Part shown: piece by piece, positions 1 to 5,031 of the stretch
How positions within the stretch are numbered: position 1 is the stretch's first letter
Layout: the number at the start of each line of letters is the position of its first letter
NCBI GenBank assembly: GCA_029256365.1
Contig: JAQSYB010000150.1
Location: 1 to 5,031, forward strand
Source: Clostridia bacterium
GTDB lineage: Bacteria; Bacillota; Clostridia; Lutisporales; Lutisporaceae
Direction of reading: 5' to 3'
DNA length: 5,031 nt
Program-made: the position numbers and the translations under genes
The notes under the pieces: generated by a model
Databases searched by the model: none
What the model was told of the DNA's origin: nothing
Seen by the model: the letters and a program-made list of their open reading frames with translations, nothing else

Positions 1-54
1 TGGAGCCCTATATCATTTAATCTCAAACGAAGAAAACAATATATGTTCATATAT

Positions 55-87
55 CAAAGGCTGAATAAAGATTCAGCCTTTGTTTTT
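55..87 (+). terminator. Intrinsic terminator of the upstream gene
   Basis: A perfect 12-bp inverted repeat (CAAAGGCTGAAT at 55-66 and its complement at 71-82) encloses a 4-base loop, AAAG, and is followed at once by TTTTT (83-87). This is the classic Rho-independent form. The T-run lies only on the + side, because the base run on the other side is mixed AT, so it ends a + strand transcript coming from a gene to the left of the window. The end of that gene is not settled: one frame stops with TAA at 18-20, and another stops with TGA at 62-64 inside the stem. The first is more plausible because the stop would lie clear of the hairpin. No protein can be recognised in either tail. Confidence 0.9.
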
Positions 88-97
88 GATTCTAGGT

Positions 98-126
98 ATT
101 TTGTACATTTGCATATATGCTAAAAT
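98..126 (+). promoter_or_regulatory. Probable promoter with extended -10 for the helicase operon
   Basis: TAAAAT at 121-126 matches the sigma-A -10 box in five of six positions, and TG at 118-119 sits one base upstream, giving an extended -10 element (TGCTAAAAT). The -35 region is poor: TTTTGT at 99-104 gives a 16-base spacer, and the better-looking TTGTAC at 101-106 is only 14 bases away. An extended -10 can make up for a weak -35. The position fits: it lies after the upstream terminator and about 45 bases before the start codon at 171. The perfect palindrome GCATATATGC (111-120) covers the TG element and could be an operator, although AT-rich palindromes arise easily by chance. I found no Bacillus-type LexA box (GAAC-N4-GTTC) in the gap. 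Confidence 0.5.
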
Positions 127-150
127 AGTAATATGTTATCCCAATATACG

Positions 151-160
151 AAGGAAGGAG
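151..160 (+). promoter_or_regulatory. Ribosome binding site of the MrfA-like helicase gene
   Basis: The purine run AAGGAAGGAG contains GGAG, a good match to the anti-Shine-Dalgarno sequence, and lies 10 bases before the ATG at 171. The spacing is slightly long but workable. It supports the 171 start. The only upstream ATG nearby (133-135) is in another frame. Confidence 0.75.
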
Positions 161-170
161 CTCTATCTAA

Positions 171-2822
171 ATGAAATTAGCTGAGGTGCTGTTAAGCCTA
201 AAAGAGTTTGAAAATAGAATTATAGCTGAAAAGACGATACCTGCCAAGGAGGCTGTGTTTTCTGATTTTCCTGATAGTCTATCACCTGAAATAAAGGAGT
301 TCTTGAAAAGTCAAGGGATAGAGAAATTATACAGCCATCAAACAGAGATGTTTGACGCAGCAACACAAGGAAAAAACATTGTCATTACAACCTCCACCTC
401 TAGCGGCAAAACCCTTAGCTTTTTGCTGCCTGTTGTGCAGAAAATATTGGAGGACCCCACCACAAGAGCGATATTTCTATATCCCACCAAGGCTTTGGCC
501 CATGATCAGTTTAGAAATCTGGTTCCTATATTGGAGTATTTTGGTCCAAAAAGGATACAAGCAGGCATATATGATGGGGATACCCCCAGCAATGAAAGGT
601 CTAGAATTAGGAAAAATGCCAACATCATACTGACCAATCCAGATATGCTAAACAGTTCCTTTATACCAAATCACAGTGTATATGGCTTTAATCATATGTT
701 TTCAAGATTAAATTTTATTATAATAGATGAGCTGCACTACTACAGAGGTGCCTTTGGCTCTCACATGGCAAATATCATGAGGAGACTGGGCAGGATATGC
801 AGCTACTATAAATGCAACCCACAGTTCCTTTGCAGTTCTGCTACCATTGCAAATCCAAAAGAGCTGGCGGAAAATATTTCTGGCGAGCCCTTTGAAGTAA
901 TCAGCAAAGACGGCTCTCCCTCTGCTGAGCGGAATATTTTGTTTTGGCAGCCGCCCTTGGTCAGAGATACACAGTATAGAAGAACACCTGAGGCGGAAGC
1001 CTCTGAGTTTATTCCTTCTCTCGTTGAGCAGGATGTAAAATTTATCACCTTTTGCAAAACACGAAGAGAGGTAGAGGTTGTACTGAAGGAAGTAAGAGAT
1101 AAGCTTACCAACATGGACAACAAGCCTACCTTGGGGAGAAATCTATCTCACTTAGTCAGCGGATATAGAGGGGGCTATACCCCTGAGGAGCGGAAGGAAA
1201 TTGAAACCAAGCTGTCTAGTGGAAGGCTGGCAGGAGTAATATCAACCAATGCATTGGAGCTTGGAATAGATATTGGCAAGTTGGATTTGGTTATTTCAGC
1301 GGGATTCCCCGGCACCAAGGCATCTTTTTGGCAGCAGCTAGGAAGAGCCGGTCGACGAGGAGGGAAATCCTATGGAGTTTTGATATTGGATGTTACACCC
1401 AATGATCAGTATATCGCGGTGAATCATACTTGGCTATTTGAAAGCGGAGTAGAAAATGCCGTAATAGACAAAAATAACTTGTTTATACAGCTGGCTCATG
1501 TAAGAGCAGCGGCAGCAGAATTGCCTTTGAGCCTAGATGATGCAGCAGTTTTTCCTGATTTGGGGGAAATCGTACCTGTTCTGATTGAGGCAAAGGAACT
1601 GAAAAGTGATAGGGGCAGCTTTGCATGGACCGGCAACGAGTTTCCAGCAGGGGACTTTAGTCTGCGGAATATTAACAACAAAACCTATAAGGTTGTCAAT
1701 AAGGTGAACGGAACTGTCATAACAGAGATGGATGAGTACATTGCTTTTCATGAAGTGCACCCAAAAGCAATATATATTCACGACAGCATGCAGTATATGG
1801 TGGAGAGCCTTGACTTAACAAATAGGATAGCATATGTCATTCCTGTGGATATGAACTACTTTACGGTGCCCTTTGTAGAAACAGATGTAAGGGTCATCAA
1901 AGAGTTCAAAACAAAGGAAATTGAGAGCACTCAAATAAGCTTTGGGGATGTAAAGGTCAAGGAAGCAATACCGGCATACAAGATGCTGCAGTTCCATAAT
2001 CACCAGAATCTTGGCTTTGAAAGGATCACCTTGCCTCTGTTTCAAGAGTTGGAGACAGAAGGTCTTTGGTTTACTGTAGATGATGAAGTGGATCGTGTAT
2101 ATAATAGCTATACACAGTACAACTACTACAATGGCCTGAAGCATAGCCTGCAAAATGCCGCCATGAGGAGGACGATGTCTACCTTGGAGGATTTGGCAGG
2201 AACCGTTTTTAATACCAAAAATGAATTTGGAGAAATAAAGAAGTCTCATATACTCCTTTACGATTCATATCCTGGAGGCTTGGGATTTTCAGAGAAAGCA
2301 TATGACTTCAGCAGAGAAATTTTGGACGAGGCAATTGCATTGGTACAAAAATGTGGCTGCAAGGATGGCTGTCCTGCCTGTGTAGGCGACTACCATCTAG
2401 ATAAGAAGCTGGTGCATTGGGGTCTTAAATGTATGGTGGAAAAGTCAGAAGCCCCTATCGATATAAAAAAGCCCGAAAAGGCACCAAAGGTTATTGTGGA
2501 GTATATCTGCAAGCTAAGCGAGCTGCCTGCAAGGTGGGCAGAGTTCGTGAATTATTTGCGATCCCAAGGGGAATATCTAAATAGCTTCTTAAGCACAATT
2601 GAGAATGTAGAGGTGCAGGGAAACATGCTGATATTCCTGACAGATTATCATTTCTATGAGGAATGGATTATGGATGGCAGCAATAAGAGCAGACTGATCA
2701 ATGTAATAAAGAGATATGTTGAGACTCCAAAGGGATTTGATATCGCAGTAAAAACAATGAGCAAAGAAAAAAATGAACTAAAAGAAAAGATTATGAGACG
2801 ATATGATGACTTGGTAAAGTAG
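171..2822 (+). CDS. MrfA/YprA-type SF2 DNA helicase with DUF1998 zinc site and tau-like C-terminal extension
   Basis: This 883-residue cytoplasmic protein is an ATP-dependent DNA helicase of superfamily 2. Motifs seen in order: YSHQ (54-57, Q-motif position), Walker A STSSGKT (75-81), motif Ia YPTKALAHDQ (104-113), DELH box (186-189), SSAT (222-225), motif IV FITFCKTRRE (291-300), motif V STNALELGIDIG (358-369) and motif VI QQLGRAGRRG (388-397). A family-specific middle region follows. The DUF1998 module contains YDSYPGGLGF (697-706) and a CxC-x3-CxxC site (C728, C730, C734, C737), which probably binds a metal. Known for the family: B. subtilis MrfA is a 3'-5' helicase that acts with the exonuclease MrfB in repair of mitomycin C lesions, and yeast Hrq1 is a relative. 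B. subtilis MrfA has about 750 residues, so residues 761-883 are extra. They start with a Lys/Pro-rich linker, and residues 785-865 resemble the C-terminal module of Firmicutes DnaX (tau). The ATG at 171 is supported by its ribosome binding site and by an N-terminus of normal length. No frameshift is seen. The UvrD-like helicase gene follows after 8 bases. The helicase family call is secure; the repair role is inferred from homologues. Confidence 0.92.
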   Translation: MKLAEVLLSLKEFENRIIAEKTIPAKEAVFSDFPDSLSPEIKEFLKSQGIEKLYSHQTEMFDAATQGKNIVITTSTSSGKTLSFLLPVVQKILEDPTTRAIFLYPTKALAHDQFRNLVPILEYFGPKRIQAGIYDGDTPSNERSRIRKNANIILTNPDMLNSSFIPNHSVYGFNHMFSRLNFIIIDELHYYRGAFGSHMANIMRRLGRICSYYKCNPQFLCSSATIANPKELAENISGEPFEVISKDGSPSAERNILFWQPPLVRDTQYRRTPEAEASEFIPSLVEQDVKFITFCKTRREVEVVLKEVRDKLTNMDNKPTLGRNLSHLVSGYRGGYTPEERKEIETKLSSGRLAGVISTNALELGIDIGKLDLVISAGFPGTKASFWQQLGRAGRRGGKSYGVLILDVTPNDQYIAVNHTWLFESGVENAVIDKNNLFIQLAHVRAAAAELPLSLDDAAVFPDLGEIVPVLIEAKELKSDRGSFAWTGNEFPAGDFSLRNINNKTYKVVNKVNGTVITEMDEYIAFHEVHPKAIYIHDSMQYMVESLDLTNRIAYVIPVDMNYFTVPFVETDVRVIKEFKTKEIESTQISFGDVKVKEAIPAYKMLQFHNHQNLGFERITLPLFQELETEGLWFTVDDEVDRVYNSYTQYNYYNGLKHSLQNAAMRRTMSTLEDLAGTVFNTKNEFGEIKKSHILLYDSYPGGLGFSEKAYDFSREILDEAIALVQKCGCKDGCPACVGDYHLDKKLVHWGLKCMVEKSEAPIDIKKPEKAPKVIVEYICKLSELPARWAEFVNYLRSQGEYLNSFLSTIENVEVQGNMLIFLTDYHFYEEWIMDGSNKSRLINVIKRYVETPKGFDIAVKTMSKEKNELKEKIMRRYDDLVK

Positions 2823-2825
2823 GTG
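2821..2825 (+). promoter_or_regulatory. Weak ribosome binding site overlapping the preceding stop codon
   Basis: AGGTG, one base off AGGAG, overlaps the TAG stop of the first helicase gene (2820-2822) and ends 5 bases before the ATG at 2831. The weak match combined with the 8-base gene gap suggests that translation of the second gene is helped by ribosomes finishing the first (translational coupling). This is an inference. Confidence 0.55.
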
Positions 2826-2830
2826 TTAGA

Positions 2831-4966
2831 ATGCTGGAGCAGTTATACTGTAAAATGAATCATGCTTGTGATGAAGGCAGCAAGGCAGCCTTTACAGAGT
2901 TAAACAAGGAATTTGATAAGCTCAATGAGTATCAAAGGGCAGCTGTTTTAGACCATAGCAAGGCTTTGCTGGTAAATGCTCATGTAGGCAGCGGCAAAAC
3001 CACAGTGTTGATTAATAAGATACTATATCTTCATTTTGTGAAGGGTGTAGCATTGCAAAGCATGGCAGTGCTTACCTTTACCAATAAGGCAGCCCAGGAG
3101 ATTAAGGATAGGATAAAAAGACTAAACAATAACATAAAAGATGAAGATATGAAGTTTTTCGGTACATTTCATAGTGTGGCAAGAACACTCCTATCCCAGG
3201 TACTGCCTATAGAGGATTTGGGTTTTACAAGAGACTTTGCTGTTGCTGATCCCGAAGAGGCTTTGGAGCTTTATGATAGGGTGATAAATGAAAATAAATT
3301 TACAGTCAAATATCGGAATAAGCTGCACAAACGCTTGGAAAAGCTGAAGCAGGGTACTTCCTTATATGCAAATATGAAGCATGATGATGATTTGAAGGAA
3401 TTTTATGTTGTTCTGAAGGCTGCAAAGATCAGATCAAATGTCATGGAATTTGACGATCTAATGGAATATTCCATACAGCTGCTTCAACAAAGCAGCTATC
3501 ATCCAGAGTGGGTAATCATTGATGAATATCAAGATTGTGATGGTGTACAGCAGACATTTATAGATGTGCTTTGCAAGGAAGCTGCAAGGCTTTTTGCCGT
3601 GGGAGATCCAAATCAGATCATATATTCTTGGCGGGGCAGCAGTCAAGGCTCCTTTGAAGCATTCAAGACCAGATATCATGCAAAGGAACTCACACTGCCT
3701 ATTAATTATAGATCTACCTCCAACATATTAAATGCAGCAAAGGCATTGCTTGAAAACGGCAGTGGTCTTACAGGCATAAGGGATGAAGGGCATCTTATCA
3801 CTATAAAAAAACATCACAATACCTTCAATGAGGCGATATATTTAAGTGAGACAATACAAAGTCTTGTTGACCAAGGAATGAACTTCAGCGATTTTGCTAT
3901 TTTCTATAGAAAGCAAAAGCAAGCAGAAGTTTTTAGGGAAGTATTTGAGAATAAGAAGATACCCTATGAGGTTTCTGTTAGAAAAACCTTGAGAGATATA
4001 CCTGTTCTTTTTTGGCTGGTGCGGCTGCTAAAGGCTGCTGTAAACAGCAGCGATAAGGATAGTATGCGGTTTGTTTTGCGGGACAATAAATATGGCTTGG
4101 CAATGACGGATAAGCAAATAAGCAAGCTACTTGAAGGCAAGGCAGAGCCTAGTGTTGAAGCTGCCAGCCTTTTGGAAAGGGTCAGGGATTTTAGGCAGTG
4201 GTGCAGCAACAATAGCAATATCAGCCCACAGGAGCTATATGACTATTTTGATATAAGCTTATATCTAATGCCCACTGCACTGAGCTTTCAGGGGGATTCT
4301 GAGCTTGTAATAAGCTATATCAAGGAAATTTGGAAGTACATTGAATATAGAGGCTCTGCAATATTTGAAGGCATCAGGGACTACATGAATACATCTGCTT
4401 TGTATGGAAGCCAGATATTGAATGAAGCCATACATAAGGAGCAAAACTCTGTGAAGCTGATGACGCTTCATGCCTCTAAGGGTCTGGAGTTCAGTCATGT
4501 GTATATATCTGGGGCAAACTTAGGAAATATTCCCATGGCAAGAAATGAAGAAGAGCAAAAGGAAGAGCAGAGATTGTTTTTTGTAGGTGTAACAAGAGCA
4601 AAGGATTATCTCGAAATATCCTATCATACCTCCCCTGAGGATTTTGGGGTATACAGTGTGCCCAGCCCCTTCCTACGGTTGATACCAGAAGGCTTAATAG
4701 CCAGTGAGGACTATGGAAGCAGGGCTTCCAGCTTGACTGCTTTGAGAAAAGAAATTAAGAAGAATATAGACAATAGGAAAGAGGATACAAAAGAGCCTGT
4801 GGAGAATATTTTAGAAGATAATATTTCCTCAGAAATATTGGTTCAGCATGGGAAATATGGAGAGGGCAGGGTTGTTCATGAAGACAACGAAAATATCACT
4901 GTACTCTTTGAAACCTACGGAGAAAAAACCTTTTCTAAAATGTTTAGTCAGCTGAAATATCTATAA
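2831..4966 (+). CDS. UvrD/PcrA-like SF1A DNA helicase with C-terminal Tudor-like segment
   Basis: This 711-residue protein is probably a 3'-5' ATP-dependent DNA helicase of the UvrD/PcrA/Rep type. Motifs in order: Q-motif LNEYQRAAV (31-39), Walker A VGSGKT (52-57), motif Ia LTFTNKAAQEI (81-91), GTFHSVAR (111-118), Walker B IIDEYQD (229-235), motif III VGDPNQIIYSWRG (257-269), motif IV LPINYRST (289-296), motif V TLHASKGLEF (545-554) and motif VI RLFFVGVTRAKD (581-592). The last 45 residues, with GKYGEGRVV (674-682), resemble the Tudor-like domain at the end of PcrA/UvrD, which contacts RNA polymerase in those proteins. Length is near normal (UvrD 720, PcrA about 740 residues). It is nonetheless divergent: the residues before VGSGKT are NAH rather than the usual AGAGSGKT context, and the 2B region (about 375-535) lacks the GG..FF.R.EI.D signature of PcrA, keeping only VRKTLRDI (383-390). 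It is therefore probably not the housekeeping PcrA but a paralogue. No nuclease motifs are seen. It is likely cotranscribed with the MrfA-like helicase. No frameshift or truncation is seen. Confidence 0.9.
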   Translation: MLEQLYCKMNHACDEGSKAAFTELNKEFDKLNEYQRAAVLDHSKALLVNAHVGSGKTTVLINKILYLHFVKGVALQSMAVLTFTNKAAQEIKDRIKRLNNNIKDEDMKFFGTFHSVARTLLSQVLPIEDLGFTRDFAVADPEEALELYDRVINENKFTVKYRNKLHKRLEKLKQGTSLYANMKHDDDLKEFYVVLKAAKIRSNVMEFDDLMEYSIQLLQQSSYHPEWVIIDEYQDCDGVQQTFIDVLCKEAARLFAVGDPNQIIYSWRGSSQGSFEAFKTRYHAKELTLPINYRSTSNILNAAKALLENGSGLTGIRDEGHLITIKKHHNTFNEAIYLSETIQSLVDQGMNFSDFAIFYRKQKQAEVFREVFENKKIPYEVSVRKTLRDIPVLFWLVRLLKAAVNSSDKDSMRFVLRDNKYGLAMTDKQISKLLEGKAEPSVEAASLLERVRDFRQWCSNNSNISPQELYDYFDISLYLMPTALSFQGDSELVISYIKEIWKYIEYRGSAIFEGIRDYMNTSALYGSQILNEAIHKEQNSVKLMTLHASKGLEFSHVYISGANLGNIPMARNEEEQKEEQRLFFVGVTRAKDYLEISYHTSPEDFGVYSVPSPFLRLIPEGLIASEDYGSRASSLTALRKEIKKNIDNRKEDTKEPVENILEDNISSEILVQHGKYGEGRVVHEDNENITVLFETYGEKTFSKMFSQLKYL
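4742..4770 (+). promoter_or_regulatory. Candidate internal promoter ahead of glpK
   Basis: TTGAGA (4742-4747) is separated by exactly 17 bases from TATAGA (4765-4770). This matches the sigma-A consensus in 5 of 6 and 4 of 6 positions with ideal spacing. It lies inside the end of the UvrD-like gene, about 205 bases before the glpK start, and could give glycerol kinase its own transcript. Such matches are common by chance in AT-rich coding DNA, so this is only a candidate. Confidence 0.22.
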
Positions 4967-4971
4967 AGGAG
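4965..4971 (+). promoter_or_regulatory. Ribosome binding site of glpK, overlapping the helicase stop codon
   Basis: AAAGGAG is a strong Shine-Dalgarno sequence that shares its first two bases with the TAA stop of the UvrD-like gene (4964-4966). Two in-frame ATG codons follow in tandem, at 4976 and 4979. The spacers are 4 and 7 bases, so the second ATG is better placed. Confidence 0.75.
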
Positions 4972-4978
4972 AAAAATG

Positions 4979-5031
4979 ATGAAAGAAAAGTACATATTGT
5001 CCTTGGATCAAGGCACCACAAGCTCTAGAGC
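4979..5031 (+). CDS. glpK: Glycerol kinase, N-terminal fragment (runs off the right edge)
   Basis: Only 17 complete codons are present. They encode a start of the form MKEKYILSLDQGTTSSR, with the next codon beginning GC (Ala). The segment LDQGTTSSRA is the phosphate-1 loop signature at the N-terminus of glycerol kinases of the FGGY family, and E. coli GlpK begins almost the same way. The enzyme uses ATP to phosphorylate glycerol to sn-glycerol 3-phosphate in the cytoplasm, drawing glycerol into glycolysis and lipid synthesis. The ATG at 4979 is preferred over the one at 4976 because its distance from the AGGAG is better and the N-terminus then matches the family length; the 4976 start would add only one Met. 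The gene starts 12 bases after the helicase stop, with no terminator between. Other FGGY kinases have related N-termini, but DQGTTSSRA strongly favours glycerol kinase. Confidence 0.88.
   Translation, partial: MKEKYILSLDQGTTSSR

Noticed and set aside
1..64. The tail of the upstream gene as an annotated coding region.
   Set aside because: Two frames are possible, stopping at 18-20 or 62-64, and neither gives a recognisable protein end, so no coding call is justified.
88..170. A riboswitch, T-box or other structured leader before the first helicase gene.
   Set aside because: After the terminator only about 80 bases remain before the start codon, with no second terminator and no conserved leader motif. 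The terminator hairpin lies upstream of the likely promoter and so belongs to the previous gene.
88..170. A LexA (SOS) operator controlling the repair operon.
   Set aside because: No GAAC-N4-GTTC type site is found in the intergenic region. The palindrome GCATATATGC does not match it.
1815..2249. A 144-codon open frame on the - strand inside the MrfA-like gene.
   Set aside because: It lies fully inside a well-conserved helicase gene and shows no recognisable domain or upstream ribosome binding site. It is most likely a shadow frame. The shorter - strand frames in both helicase genes and the + strand frame at 352-633 are rejected for the same reason.
171..4966. A phage-defence system such as DISARM (DUF1998 helicase DrmA) or Gabija (UvrD-like GajB).
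   Set aside because: DISARM needs a DrmB and a methyltransferase and uses a larger DrmA. Gabija needs the OLD-family nuclease GajA next to GajB. Neither partner is present, and the first protein matches the MrfA/YprA layout. Partners outside the window cannot be excluded, but glpK on the right and a terminator on the left argue against it.

Overview
The window looks like chromosome from a low-GC Firmicute, most likely a member of the Clostridia. The reasons are the AT-rich base composition (roughly 40% GC by eye), heavy use of ATA, AGA and AGC codons, purine-rich AGGAG-type ribosome binding sites, and relatives that I recall mainly from Bacillus and clostridia. I cannot name the genus from sequence alone.

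Layout: bases 1-170 are an intergenic gap. It holds an intrinsic terminator for a gene that lies off the left edge (55-87), then an AT-rich promoter region with an extended -10 box overlapping a 10-bp palindrome, then a strong ribosome binding site. Two large genes follow on the + strand, only 8 bases apart. The first (171-2822) is an SF2 helicase of the MrfA/YprA type with a C-terminal DUF1998 four-cysteine site. It also carries a C-terminal extension of about 120 residues that resembles the C-terminal module of the DNA polymerase III tau subunit. The second (2831-4966) is a divergent UvrD/PcrA-type SF1 helicase with a C-terminal Tudor-like segment. Nine to twelve bases after its stop, the first 17 codons of a glycerol kinase gene (glpK) begin and run off the right edge.

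The tight spacing and the lack of any terminator between the two helicase genes suggest that they form one transcription unit acting in DNA repair or replication-fork processing. In Bacillus subtilis, MrfA works with the exonuclease MrfB in repair of mitomycin C damage. Here no nuclease gene is present, and the neighbour is a second helicase. The most notable points are the helicase pairing, the apparent tau-like tail on the first helicase, and the metabolic gene glpK lying directly behind a repair operon. I see no mobile element, CRISPR array, tRNA or rRNA.
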